From Clostridiales bacterium (lineage in GTDB: Bacteria > Bacillota > Clostridia > Lachnospirales > WQUN01), in contig JAISWZ010000069.1 in NCBI GenBank assembly GCA_031270945.1, positions 1-64,000 of the forward strand: 64,000 nt of DNA. The letters are read 5' to 3'. The translations under genes were made by a program, and so were the position numbers. The notes beneath the pieces were generated by a model. It was not told where the DNA came from. It did not search any database and saw only the letters and a list, made by a program, of their open reading frames with translations. Each line of letters starts with the position of its first letter. Position 1 is the first letter of the stretch. Positions 45,603 to 53,744 of the stretch are shown here, piece by piece.

Positions 45603-46481
45603 TTACCTTCCGTAAAGGCCAATCATCACGATATACATCATTGGCGCCGTGAAGAAAACGCTGTCAAACCTGTCCAATACTCCGCCATGCCCTGGAAACA
45701 CCTTTCCGAAGTCCTTTATCCCCGTAAACCTCTTGACAGCGGAAGCCGCCAAGTCGCCAAATATTGAGAATATGGCGCCTACCCCGCCTATCAAGGCGCT
45801 GGAGAGGGTCACGCTGGAGGATTCGGGAAACATGTCGCTTCCAACTATGAATCTGTAGAGAACAACAAGAGCCATGGCGCCAAGCACCCCGCTGATTGCG
45901 CCCTCAACTGTCTTGTTGGGGCTGAGCTTTGGGGCCAGCTTGCGCTTGCCGAAGGCTTTTCCGCCAAAGAAGGCGAACGAGTCCGAGCCGAAGGCTGAGA
46001 TTAGAACCAGCCAGACAAAGAATGAGCCATAGCTGTGCATTCTGATCAAGTATACGAATGATAGCATGAAAGACACGTAAAAAAATCCGAACAGTGTCAA
46101 GGCGCAATCGATGATGTTTATCTTGCTGTGGAAAACGACCATGATCACAAGGCTAGATATGATGATTATTGTGATAAGCACAAAAAAATGGGAACTGCTT
46201 CCGCCTATCCTGGGAATCATTATATAGTAGAGAATCGTTATCAGATACCCTACTATGTTGACGCCCACAAGATCCCTGATGAAGTTGAAAAAGCGCCCTC
46301 TCCAGGACTGCCCGTTTTCTGGCTGGGGCTTCGGTATCTTGCCCAGCATCGCATTGTAGAACTCGGTCAGCCCTACTATGGAGAGAGCCATCAGCGCGCA
46401 CTGCAAGAAGATGCCTCCCAGATGTATTACCGCAACAAGCAGCGGCAACCCCACCACGCCTGTCAACACACGCCTTACCAT
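45603..46481 (-). CDS. cdsA: Phosphatidate cytidylyltransferase (CDP-diglyceride synthase)
   Basis: 292 aa with about eight membrane helices. The family signature is clear: GKRKLAPKLSPNKTVEGAIS and then GDLAASAVKRFTGIKDFGKV with FPGHGGVLDRFDS. It makes CDP-diacylglycerol for phospholipid synthesis. The start is uncertain: MVRRVLTGVVGLP at 46481 gives the usual family N-terminus, but the nearest ribosome-like site (GGCGGTG) is about 13 bases away. An ATG at 46538 overlaps a palindromic element and would add 19 residues. Confidence 0.93.
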   Translation of the reverse strand: MVRRVLTGVVGLPLLVAVIHLGGIFLQCALMALSIVGLTEFYNAMLGKIPKPQPENGQSWRGRFFNFIRDLVGVNIVGYLITILYYIMIPRIGGSSSHFFVLITIIIISSLVIMVVFHSKINIIDCALTLFGFFYVSFMLSFVYLIRMHSYGSFFVWLVLISAFGSDSFAFFGGKAFGKRKLAPKLSPNKTVEGAISGVLGAMALVVLYRFIVGSDMFPESSSVTLSSALIGGVGAIFSIFGDLAASAVKRFTGIKDFGKVFPGHGGVLDRFDSVFFTAPMMYIVMIGLYGR

Positions 46482-46544
46482 ATGAAGATTTTCACCGCCT
46501 TTGCGCCGGAGTTCGCTTTGCCGAACGGGTTTCGCCATGCTGCG

Positions 46545-46627
46545 TCCCAAAAATTCCGAAAAGGCGCCAAAGCCGGCGAACGCTAACCGGACTTTGGCAA
46601 GCCCTTAAGTTTTGGGATATGCGCTTA
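46545..46627. repeat. Palindromic element between cdsA and uppS
   Basis: TCCCAAAAATTCCGAAAAGG and TTAAGTTTTGGGATATGCGC, 83 bp, with a left arm that has lost its outer part. The interior includes GCCAAAGCCGG and CCGGACTTTGGC, which pair. A further arm (GAATTTTTGAATATGCTAG) touches the uppS stop at 46677. Confidence 0.7.
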
Positions 46628-46676
46628 AAGCAAATCCAAAAACTCATAAAAAGCCCAACCCGAATTTTTGAATATG

Positions 46677-47393
46677 CTAGTCCTTGCGAGCCCCGAAGCG
46701 TCGGTCTCTGCTTCTGTATTGCTCTATGGCGTCATTGAGATCAGATATGTTGAAGTCAGGCCACAGCTTCTTCGTAAAGTACATTTCCGAATAGGCGGTT
46801 TGCCAGAGAAGGAAGTTGCTCATTCTCATTTCCCCGCTTGTCCTGATCAAAAGATCAGGGTCAGGCACGTCGGACGTGTCAAGGAACTGGCCGAAGGATT
46901 CCTCCGTCAAGCCGTTTGACCCCAGCTTTCCGCTGGCCACAGCCAGGGCCGCCTTCCTTGCGGCCCTGACAATGTCGTCTCGCCCTCCGTAATTGAGCGC
47001 TATTATGACCCTCATGCCCTTCTTGGCCAAGGTCATGCTCTCCAAGTCCCTGATTTTCTCCCGAAGATCCGGCTCCAGCTTGGAGAGATCCCCTATCGTG
47101 CTTATCCGCATCTCGTTTTTCTTGGAATCGTCTATATATTGCTGGATATAGTCCCTAAGCAGGTTCATCAGCGAATCTATCTCGTCTTGTGGCCGCTTCC
47201 AGTTCTCGGTTGAGAAGGCGTATACAGTCAGGAATTTGACCCCTATCTTTTCCGCCTCTGTCGCGAGCTTCCGGAGCGCCTGGGCGCCAGCCCGGTGCCC
47301 GGCAGCCTTGCCGAGCAGCCTCGCTTTAGCCCACCTGCCGTTTCCGTCCATTATAATCGCCACATGCTTTGGGACCATGGCCGCTTCAGGCAA
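46677..47393 (-). CDS. uppS: Undecaprenyl diphosphate synthase (cis-prenyltransferase)
   Basis: 238 aa. HVAIIMDGNGRWAK has the catalytic Asp at residue 16; the conserved FSTENWKRP, LNYGGRDDIVRAA, DLLIRTSGEMRMSNFLLWQ and SEMYFTKKLWPDF blocks follow. Makes the C55 lipid carrier of cell wall synthesis. The start is TTG 47393, with AAGGGGTG 6 bases upstream. In-frame ATG five codons later has no ribosome site. Confidence 0.96.
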   Translation of the reverse strand: MPEAAMVPKHVAIIMDGNGRWAKARLLGKAAGHRAGAQALRKLATEAEKIGVKFLTVYAFSTENWKRPQDEIDSLMNLLRDYIQQYIDDSKKNEMRISTIGDLSKLEPDLREKIRDLESMTLAKKGMRVIIALNYGGRDDIVRAARKAALAVASGKLGSNGLTEESFGQFLDTSDVPDPDLLIRTSGEMRMSNFLLWQTAYSEMYFTKKLWPDFNISDLNDAIEQYRSRDRRFGARKD

Positions 47394-47517
47394 GATGACA
47401 CCCCTTTCGATTTATGTCTGTAAAGCTTCTCCGGCACTAAATGCATGCGCCTATGCCAGCGGCAAACAGGGCAGAAGCGGCCTGCCGGGCGGCCCTCGCC
47501 AGCATAATTCGCGCGCG

Positions 47518-48072
47518 CTATATTGACATTATCTCTTTGCTCTTGGCGTCAAGGCGCTTCTCTACCTCGGCGACCCATTTGTCTGTGAGCTTTTGCATGT
47601 CTTCTTCAAACTGCTTCAGCTCGTCTTCTGTTATTTCGCTTTTCTTCTGCTTCTTCTTGTAGGCGTCCATTCCGTCCCGCCTTATGTTGCGGATGGCTAT
47701 CTTGAATTCTTCGCCCTTTTTCTTTACGTCCTTGGAGAGCTGCTTGCGGCGCTCCTCCGTGAGCTCGGGGAATACGAGCCTGATCACTTTGCCGTCGTTT
47801 GTGGGGTTGATTCCCAGCTCCGACGCTTGGATTGCCTTCTCGATGGACTTGAGCAGGCTGGAGTCCCAGGGCTGGATTACAAGCATTCTGGGATCGGGAA
47901 CGCTGATGTTCCCAATTTGGTTGAGTGGCGTGTCCGCGCCGTAAGCGCTTACTGTCACCTTGTCAAGGACGTGCGGGTTCGCGCGTCCGACCCGGATCGT
48001 GTTCAGCTCCAGATCGAGGCTCTCAGCTGACTTTTTCATCTTTTCTTCGTAAGGCTTTGTGTGGTTAGACAT
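47518..48072 (-). CDS. frr: Ribosome recycling factor
   Basis: 184 aa, the standard length. Long helices with LDLELNTIRVGRANPHVLDK, then ISVPDPRMLVIQPWD and IRLVFPELTEERRKQLSKDV are typical. It splits post-termination ribosomes together with EF-G. AAGGAGG lies 8-9 bases before the ATG, inside the end of pyrH, which overlaps the frr start by 8 bases. Confidence 0.98.
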   Translation of the reverse strand: MSNHTKPYEEKMKKSAESLDLELNTIRVGRANPHVLDKVTVSAYGADTPLNQIGNISVPDPRMLVIQPWDSSLLKSIEKAIQASELGINPTNDGKVIRLVFPELTEERRKQLSKDVKKKGEEFKIAIRNIRRDGMDAYKKKQKKSEITEDELKQFEEDMQKLTDKWVAEVEKRLDAKSKEIMSI

Positions 48073-48823
48073 AATACTCCTCCTTGCATCTTAGGGACAC
48101 CCTGGTGCCAAGAGCGTCGTCGCCCGAGGCTTCGCCGCTTGCGCTTAACACTGCCCTTACGATAGAGCTGGGCTCATCTAGCCCGAATATGAAGGAATCC
48201 ATCCCGCTTTCGCTTGAAAGGCTCATGGCCGAGATGTCCACGGCTTTGAGCCCTCTCTCCAATACGCCTTGGTAGCTGATTGCCTTGAACTTCCTCGCCC
48301 CAAGGTTTATCTTCGGATCGCTGTCGTAAATGCCGTCAACGCTTTTGGCGTAAAACACGCAGTCAGCGTCAAGCTCCGCAGCCCGCAAAGCGGTGATGGT
48401 GTCGGTTGAGAAATATGGATGGCCCAGGCCTCCGGCAAACACAAGCGTTTCGCCAGCCTCAAGGGCTGCGAGGGCTGACTTCCGGGAAAAGACGTCCGCG
48501 AACGGCCCAACCGCGAAAGGCGTCATAAGCCTTGCCGGAATGCCCAAAGCGCTAAAGCTCTCGGCCACGTATATGCCGTTCATGACAGTTCCAAGCATCC
48601 CGATCTGATCTGATGATGACCGGCTGATCTTGGACTTGTCCGACCTCCCGCGCCATATGTTGCCGCCTCCGACAATAATCGCGACCTGAAACCCGCCCTT
48701 GCCAATTTCCTTGAGCATTCCTATCTGCTCCGCTATGCCCTCGACGACAGAATCGTCATAGAGGCCGCTGGAGCTCCCAGCCAAGGCCTCTCCGCTTAGC
48801 TTTACCACTGCTCTCTTAATCAT
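48065..48823 (-). CDS. pyrH: UMP kinase
   Basis: 252 aa. VVKLSGEALAGSSSGLYDD, GGGNIWRGR and DCVFYAKSVDGIYDSDPKIN show an amino acid kinase of the UMP kinase type, which phosphorylates UMP to UDP. It is slightly longer than usual; the last 15 residues (ending RCKEEYYV) extend over the frr start. First gene of the operon. In most Clostridia rpsB and tsf stand just upstream, but here only a gene-free stretch follows. Confidence 0.97.
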   Translation of the reverse strand: MIKRAVVKLSGEALAGSSSGLYDDSVVEGIAEQIGMLKEIGKGGFQVAIIVGGGNIWRGRSDKSKISRSSSDQIGMLGTVMNGIYVAESFSALGIPARLMTPFAVGPFADVFSRKSALAALEAGETLVFAGGLGHPYFSTDTITALRAAELDADCVFYAKSVDGIYDSDPKINLGARKFKAISYQGVLERGLKAVDISAMSLSSESGMDSFIFGLDEPSSIVRAVLSASGEASGDDALGTRVSLRCKEEYYV

Positions 48824-48943
48824 GTCATCCCCGCCTCAACCGCATCTTCTTTCCTTTTCTTTAATTTAGCATAAGTCCATCAAAAATGCCATAGCTTTTT
48901 TTGGCCCGCCTTCTAGCGAGACAGGAGGCGTTCCCCTTTCGCT

Positions 48944-48949
48944 ATTATA
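48944..48949 (-). promoter_or_regulatory. Probable -10 for the pyrH operon
   Basis: TATAAT on the minus strand, about 120 bases before the pyrH ATG, preceded by TTGTAC. No convincing -35 lies 17 bases upstream (ATGCAC). A GAGGCGGGGATGAC ribosome region follows near the gene. Confidence 0.5.
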
Positions 48950-48989
48950 GTACAACCAGCCTAAGAGTGCATTGCTTTTTGATTAGAAT

Positions 48990-49096
48990 TTAAGAGCATA
49001 TCCCAAAATTAATCTTAGGGCTTGCGAAAGTCATGCGTTAAAGCATCGCTTTGACTTTCGCTGCGCCACTTGCGGAATTTTGGGATATGCTTTAAG
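48990..49096. repeat. Palindromic element (MITE-like), full copy
   Basis: TTAAGAGCATATCCCAAAAT and GGAATTTTGGGATATGCTTT, 107 bp, with interior AAAGCATCGCTTTGACTTTC. Inner arms GGCTTGCGAAAGTCATGC and GACTTTCGCTGCGCC pair. Upstream of the pyrH promoter. Confidence 0.85.
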
Positions 49097-49734
49097 TCGA
49101 GGGCAACCTTGTTTTTCCTTGGCGCTGGCGAGCGGCATGCCAGTATAGTTTAAAATCTGCGCCTAGAGCTAAGCGGTTCGAGATCCCAGCAATCCTTAAA
49201 TTCTCTCAAGCCGCCCGTTGGCACGGCAGTCCCTCTTAGAGGTTTGACAAACTTTTGGGCTTGTATCCAAAACATTTAAGGGCGGACTGCGTTATGCCGG
49301 GGTGCAGGCACCCCAAGTGCATCAACGCGTAGATGTGATGGCGCTGAATCCTTAGGCCTACATGCAATTCAAGAGCGCTTGCATCAGCTGGTTGCCGGCA
49401 CCCCAAAGGCATACGCTTAAAGTTTTCGCTGGGCAAAGCGGAAAAGGGCCTGAACCAGCTATTACAACACCCCTCAGCTGGCGGAGGGGTGCTGGCGCTA
49501 TAACACCCCATTGTATGCAGATGGCATGGCTGCTTGCGCAAAGGGCGTTGAGGCTGAGGCATTGAGGCGTTGATTCAGAGGCAGGGCACACCCAAGAGCT
49601 CTGGTCTGAGGCTGGGATATAAGAGGGGCTTGGGCTAAGCGGGAGGGGCTTGGGGCGAGGTGATTGTTGGGTCTGAGCATTTGTCTTGGCATGAGACGAA
49701 GTGATGAGCTTGGTTTGAGTCTGATTTATCTTTT
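49097..49734. other. Gene-free stretch with CACCCC hairpins
   Basis: No supported gene. Two hairpins, GGGGTGC/GCACCCC (49299-49314) and CACCCCTC/GAGGGGTG (49468-49491), and two further CACCCCA blocks at about 49396 and 49503. The repetition of one motif in hairpins and alone suggests an RNA or DNA structure, but there is no clear promoter or terminator. Confidence 0.45.
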
Positions 49735-50710
49735 GCCTCTGGCAAAATTAGGCCCCATAGTGAGGCCTGAATTGGTATTCATTTCTTTGGAAAATTTGAG
49801 ATGCATTAACCAATTAGAATGGCGCAAGGCCATTTCGTAGGATTTTAAAGCGCTTTTAAAGTTTGACCGATTCTAGTTTGAAATTATAAAGGCATGAATT
49901 GCCATTCATTTCTTTGGAAATAGAAAGGTGCATTAACCTTGCCTTTTGGTTATTTATTGATAACCCGAAATCCCGAAAAAGTCGCTCTCAAAGGCATTGC
50001 TAAGCTTTGATCAGGTGCCGTCAGGCATTCCTCAAACCCATAAATTCCTTTTGAAATATTGATGTCGTTAACCTTTTAAGTCTGTGAACGCACTTGCGGC
50101 TCACTGGTTCGGAGACGTTAGAGTTTATCAGGCTTATTCAAGCTTCGGATAGCCGTTTCATGCTTGTTAATAGCTCAGACCTTTAACCCTCCCACGTCGC
50201 TTTATGAAGCCAGCGGATGGATAAGGCATGAACTTTCGGCTCTTTCGGCAAGCCGTTAGGGTTAGTCATGCGCAAATCCTTGCAAACGCTATGTTTGCGG
50301 GCTTTTCTTAATTAGGTTCCACCATCTGAATATATGTTTTTTAGCATGAACCCTATGACGTGACAGCTCCTGTCCAAAAACAGCAAGCACGTGCAACGAA
50401 TCAGAAAAGCCTTGAAAACATAGGCTTTAGGGGCTCGAATGCAAAACGTGCATTTCACGCTTGGGAGGGTTGCATTTTTAAAAAGGCTTTAAATCTAGGC
50501 TTTTTTGGGCTTTTTCAAAACGCGCGCTTCAAGCCTTGATTTTGGCATCGGTGTTGTTAGCGCATGCAAACCACTTCAAACCCTTGCGGTTGAGCCATTT
50601 GTGGCCGATTTTGGCCTTCAGATCGACCCCCTTCGCCCGTCTCCAGCGCCCCCGGAGAGGGCGCTGGCCGTTAAAATTTTTGACATTGCAGTTATATATT
50701 TACTGTGAGA
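49735..50710 (+). ncRNA. Candidate large structured RNA
   Basis: About one kilobase with no supported gene but many complementary segments. Long-range helices: AACCCTCCCA (50185-50194) with TGGGAGGGTT (50462-50471), 10 bp; TAGGGTT+CATGC (50257-50271) with GCATG+AACCCTA (50344-50355), 12 bp around a 3-base bulge; GTCT+GAAC (50080-50089) with GTTC+AGAC (50107-50116). Local hairpins: GGTTAT/ATAACC (49948-49965), CGGCT/AGCCG (50237-50255), GCAAAC/GTTTGC (50282-50298), AAAGCCT/AGGCTTT (50406-50428), CCAGCGCCC/GGGCGCTGG (50643-50667). A module with ATTCATTTCTTTGGAAA and TGCATTAACC occurs twice (49777-49811, 49904-49938), each closed by a different stem. TCATGC/GCATGA (50158/50226) would cross the 10-bp helix, a possible pseudoknot. 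Strand is a guess from the terminator at 51077. Confidence 0.55.
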
Positions 50711-51076
50711 CCGTTAACCTTGGGGCGCTGAGCCCGTTTTTGACTCTGATTGGCCTTATCAATTTATCCTAGATCCCCCGGTTTCATCACAAAAAGCTCA
50801 CTGCTGACACGATTTTTGTGTTTCCGATCACCTAATGCATTAAAGAACTGCTGCCAAGTCTTTAACAAATGATTACACAATTCATTCTTTTCGTTCATAT
50901 GAACGATCTAAAGCCTTGATTTTGCTGGGCTCGCAGGTATGTGACACGCGCTTCACGCAGCTTGAACACGGATTTGCCGCCCTTTGCGGGATCAAACGGG
51001 TCTTTTCCCGCGATCAAGGCCATTGCCAAGAAAAATGCTCGAAAATATTTAAAAAGCAATGGCCCCTGCCATTATT
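50711..51076. other. Gene-free stretch up to a strong terminator
   Basis: A frame at 50916-51131 (71 codons) has no ribosome site and runs through the terminator, so I do not call it. The region may be the 3' part of the RNA transcript that starts upstream. Confidence 0.4.
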
Positions 51077-51113
51077 AAAGGGAGCGTGGCCTAGCCACGC
51101 TCCCTTTCGTTTT
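51077..51113 (+). terminator. Strong rho-independent terminator
   Basis: AAAGGGAGCGTGGC pairs with GCCACGCTCCCTTT (13-14 bp, CTA-like loop) and is followed by CGTTTT. No coding gene precedes it on the plus strand for more than 15 kb, which supports a non-coding transcript ending here. The minus side has AATAATGG, so it is weaker in that direction. Confidence 0.85.
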
Positions 51114-51403
51114 CAAATCTTGCTGTTTTAGTTCTTAAAGCTTAAAGCAGCTTTAAAGGCGGCTTGCTCTTAAATGTTAATGAATTGCGTGCAATTGTTA
51201 AGAACGGCTCAATAATTTATTCATAAACTTAAAGAACTGATAATAAAAAAGTAATTTCACTGACATTATAATAATTCAAAAATGAAAGATCCCGCCAAAG
51301 CAATCGACGTATCATTGTATATGGCTCGTCCGGGCTAATGCCCGCAATCGCCAAGCAATTTGCCGGGAAGCGCTTCCCATAGAAAGCTGGCAACATGTGT
51401 GTA

Positions 51404-51484
51404 ATCGCATATCCCAAAGCTTTAGCAGGGCGCAGCAAAGTCATTGCGGTTTTGCAAGCGCAAATTTATGGATATGCCCTAAGA
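51404..51484. repeat. Palindromic element, shortened copy
   Basis: ATCGCATATCCCAAAGCTTT and AATTTATGGATATGCCCTAA bracket GCAAAGTCATTGCGG. Both arms have mutations. Confidence 0.6.
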
Positions 51485-51584
51485 AATATACGCACTAAGC
51501 GCGTATCCCGAAATGACCTCGAAAGTCTTAGGTTGGGCCAATCGAGCCTTGATTTAGATTTAAGGCTATTTTTTGAGCCATTGA

Positions 51585-51772
51585 GGCACATCCCAAAATT
51601 GATATGAGACGGCTTTGAGCATATCCCTAAATCAATTCCAGTGCCATTGCGGAATTTTGGGATATGCAACGCCAGGATAGATCTGCCCAGAGTTCAAGAG
51701 CGAGGCCCCGGGGGCATGCTCATAGCTCAAGGCGGCCTTCCTCAAGCCATATTGATTTTGGGATATGCCTTT
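51585..51772. repeat. Cluster of palindromic element arms
   Basis: Left arms at about 51588 (CACATCCCAAAATTGA) and 51617 (AGCATATCCCTAAATCAATT), a right arm GGAATTTTGGGATATGCAAC at 51648-51667 and another (TGATTTTGGGATATGCC) at 51753-51769. This looks like two or three nested or partly deleted copies. Confidence 0.65.
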
Positions 51773-51929
51773 GGATTTGCGGCTTAACTTCCGCAAGTCT
51801 GTTGCGTTGATTTCTTGTCAAGTTGCTCGTCTAATGACAGACTTTTTCAAGAACTTGCCCCCGCAAGCGCAAACACAGCCTGCGCCATTCGGTATTTTCG
51901 GATACGCACTGAGAAATCGAGGTGATGTA

Positions 51930-52436
51930 ATGTTCCGGCGCATCGATAAACACCCCGAAGTTTGCATTGATGGGGTTCGCCGCAAGAGGGAGAAATTCAT
52001 AGGATACTGCTGGTGCTCTGACCACAAGGGGTACCTGACCACAAAGCTTCTTAAAGAACATAACTGCCTCGAGAAAAAATGCGTGATGCTCCAGAAGCTC
52101 GAACACAGCTTTTGGACGCAAAGAGATCGGGTAAAGGCCCAAAAGCGGGATGATCCCAGAAAGGCGCAATCCAGCTTGGAGCATGAAGCCCTCGAGTTGG
52201 CCCGGTCTCACACCAAGCTCAGGGCGCAGATAGTAGTTACAAATGTGAAGATACTCAGCGATGACTTAATGCGGGTAGCCTACATAGGCAGCAAAAGCGA
52301 AGACTTGACAGAATTGGCTACCCATTTAGGAAGCCGGTTCGGAAAGCGCGTATGGATAAGGCACGTTCCTAGCGACCCAGCGATTTTGGAGAGTTTGCTC
52401 CAAAAAAAGCAAACAGAGCATAGCGAGGCGAGGTAA
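51930..52436 (+). CDS. Hypothetical protein with a Cys/His cluster
   Basis: 168 aa. The N-terminal half has CIDG, GYCWCSDHKGYLT, KEHNCLEKKCVMLQKLEH, that is six cysteines and four histidines in about 50 residues, which could bind zinc. A charged helical linker (about 80-115) leads to a small alpha/beta C-terminal domain, VVTNVKILSDDLMRVAYIG and FGKRVWIRHVPSDPAI, which might bind RNA or act as a dimer module. I do not recognise the family. The ATG at 51930 follows GAGGTGATG; a frame from 51765 reaches back into element-rich DNA and is rejected. No operon partners. Confidence 0.65.
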   Translation: MFRRIDKHPEVCIDGVRRKREKFIGYCWCSDHKGYLTTKLLKEHNCLEKKCVMLQKLEHSFWTQRDRVKAQKRDDPRKAQSSLEHEALELARSHTKLRAQIVVTNVKILSDDLMRVAYIGSKSEDLTELATHLGSRFGKRVWIRHVPSDPAILESLLQKKQTEHSEAR

Positions 52437-52451
52437 GCCCAAGCAAACAGC

Positions 52452-52634
52452 CTAAAGCAGGCTGACAATCGCTTGTCTACACACTCCGTTTATTTGAATG
52501 ACTTGGACGCCTAAATCTTTGGCCCAAGGATTCGCGCTCGCCAGCCCTGCTTGCATTATTCCATCTTTAACTTGACACTGTACAAGGCGCTTGGCGCCTA
52601 TTCCTTGAACCGCTGCATTTGAGCAGCTTTTCAT
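52452..52634 (-). CDS. Possible 60-aa protein or fragment
   Basis: The frame reads QCQVKDGIMQAGLASANPWA and then KDLGVQVIQINGVCRQAIVS, which looks like real protein sequence. The ribosome site is weak (CTAGGTCG) and the length is short, so it may be the end of a lost gene. No family recognised. Confidence 0.25.
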   Translation of the reverse strand: MKSCSNAAVQGIGAKRLVQCQVKDGIMQAGLASANPWAKDLGVQVIQINGVCRQAIVSLL

Positions 52635-52646
52635 GCGCGACCTAGC

Positions 52647-52681
52647 AGAACAGGACGTTCTGCCGAGTAGAACAGGACGTT
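52647..52681. repeat. Direct repeat AGAACAGGACGTT, two copies
   Basis: The 13-base word stands at 52647-52659 and 52669-52681, next to the right end of the IS605-like element. It may have arisen during insertion or by slippage. Confidence 0.7.
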
Positions 52682-52688
52682 TTAATTA

Positions 52689-52875
52689 GTGACATACCCC
52701 GACCTGTAGAGGCCGTGGCTTCTCGCTCGATAGCCCTTGTTTTTCAGGCTAAGCATAGCGAGCTTCCCCCGTGCGCCCCACGGTCGTCATAGGCGTTGGT
52801 TATCCGCCCAGTTTTTACATCACGGTCGCCCGCCAATTCATCCCACCGCCTTAGAGGCGGGGGAATTATTGGCGG
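52689..52875 (-). mobile_element. IS605-type end with omega-RNA-like scaffold, no tnpB
   Basis: Read on the minus strand the segment runs from a long hairpin (CCGCCAAT..ATTGGCGG outer, CCGCC/GGCGG inner, 52830-52875) through GATAACCAACGCCTATGACG, GGGGAAGCTCGCTATGC, GAGCGAGAAGCCACGGCC to TCTACAGGTCGGGGTATGTCA. The GAAGC..CTCTACAGG..GGGGTA-TCAC ending resembles the 3' end of IS200/IS605 elements, where the TnpB guide RNA (omega RNA) scaffold ends and the guide begins in flanking DNA. No tnpA or tnpB remains. It is therefore a small derivative that might still be transcribed. Recognition is by memory of typical ends, not by alignment. Confidence 0.45.
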
Positions 52876-52890
52876 TTTTGTTAAGCCAGG

Positions 52891-52914
52891 AAAGCGCCCC
52901 ATAGGGGCGCGTCT
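52891..52914 (-). terminator. Terminator after peptide A1
   Basis: GCGCCCC-TAT-GGGGCGC on the minus strand followed by TTTCCT, immediately after the stop codon of the first class A peptide. Confidence 0.75.
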
Positions 52915-52916
52915 TG

Positions 52917-53069
52917 CTAGAACAGCTTGACTATCTGGCCGATGATCGACTGGAATACCGGCACAGCGCTCTTCACGATTGAGAAGAGTCCGCTCAGGAC
53001 TGATATGAAGCTTGCTCCGCCCTTTACTTCACGGGTTTCCATTTCGTTGAGTTCTACTAAGCCTTTCAT
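52917..53069 (-). CDS. Double-glycine leader peptide, class A1 (hydrophobic core)
   Basis: 50 aa. Leader MKGLVELNEMETREVKGG (18 residues) matches the bacteriocin-type double-glycine pattern: hydrophobic at -15, -12 and -4, Glu at -8, Gly at -2 and -1. The 32-residue core (ASFISVLSGLFSIVKSAVP then VFQSIIGQIVKLF) has no Cys, three Lys and one central Pro, so it may form a helix-hinge-helix that acts on membranes. AGGAGG lies 8 bases upstream. It has its own promoter and terminator. A C39-peptidase transporter would be needed for maturation; none is in the window. Confidence 0.85.
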   Translation of the reverse strand: MKGLVELNEMETREVKGGASFISVLSGLFSIVKSAVPVFQSIIGQIVKLF

Positions 53070-53126
53070 TTGAGTCCTCCTCTGCGCTCAATGGCGCGTG
53101 TATGATAATTCGATGTATGCACGAAT

Positions 53127-53155
53127 ATTGTAATCTCGTTGCGGTTTTTTGTCAA
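53127..53155 (-). promoter_or_regulatory. Consensus sigma-A promoter of peptide A1
   Basis: TTGACA (53155-53150), 17 bases, TACAAT (53132-53127) on the minus strand, giving a 50-base leader. The same hexamers, spacer length and following TTCGTGCA block occur before peptide A8 at 63524-63552. Confidence 0.9.
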
Positions 53156-53208
53156 TATCCGATTTTTTTAGACATTCGACAAAAAAAGGCTCAACCGGGC
53201 GCAAAATA

Positions 53209-53232
53209 GGCCGGACACAAATGTGCCCGGCC
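53209..53232 (-). terminator. Terminator upstream of the A1 promoter
   Basis: GGCCGGGCACATTTGTGTCC then GGCC on the minus strand, followed by TATTTT. It isolates the A1 gene from transcription coming from the right. A near copy lies before A8 at 63598-63621. Confidence 0.75.
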
Positions 53233-53235
53233 ATC

Positions 53236-53660
53236 TTCACAAAATTTTCATAATTAAAAATCGCTATTTTGTGCCAATTTTCTTGCTTTTTTCTTTATTA
53301 ATTTATTAAATCCTGCGAAAAATGGGTAACATGCGCCAGCCTTCAGCGTATCGAACAACCGCGAAAGAAAAGCCAGGAAGCCTAGTTTCTTGACAAATCA
53401 CGGAGATTTACAATAGAATCCGGCGCAGCCCCCCTAGAGGGGCCAGGCCAGCTTTTTCAGGCTTGCCCTATGCAGAGATTTCTTTAGATATGAGCGTTCC
53501 CAGCCTCTCTTGCGGCAAAGGCAAATCGGTTATATCGACATTTGCGGCACTTGCGCCAAGCGAAAGCGTGTTCATAAAATCTTTAGCTTGGGCTTGGAGA
53601 GTTATGTCGGCGAGCGCTTGCCGCTAGAAAGCATAGCTGGCGCTAAACGCAGGGGATTGT
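53236..53660. other. AT-rich gene-free stretch with a plus-strand promoter
   Basis: TTGACA (53390-53395) and TAGAAT (53414-53419) are 18 bases apart on the plus strand, followed by the hairpin CCCCTAGAGGGG. No gene with a ribosome site follows on this strand, so the product, if any, is unknown. Confidence 0.45.
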
Positions 53661-53666
53661 ACTTGG

Positions 53667-53744
53667 AGCATATCCCAAAATTAGTTTATTGCGCTGGAAA
53701 AGCATCGCGATGCCTTTTTCAGCGCCTTTGGGATATTCACTTGG
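53667..53744. repeat. Palindromic element, shortened copy
   Basis: GAGCATATCCCAAAATTAGT with TTTGGGATATTCACTTG; interior GCGCTGGAAAAGCATCGCGA and TGCCTTTTTCAGCGC pair well. Confidence 0.7.

Noticed and set aside
44609-45652. 347-codon plus-strand frame opposite dxr
   Set aside because: dxr is clear on the minus strand and the plus frame has no motif or ribosome site.
49160-49190. tRNA-like GGTTCGAGATCCC sequence
   Set aside because: No matching acceptor or anticodon arms could be drawn around it; no tRNA gene is supported in the window.
50916-51131. 71-codon plus-strand frame
   Set aside because: No ribosome site, and it reads through a strong terminator hairpin.
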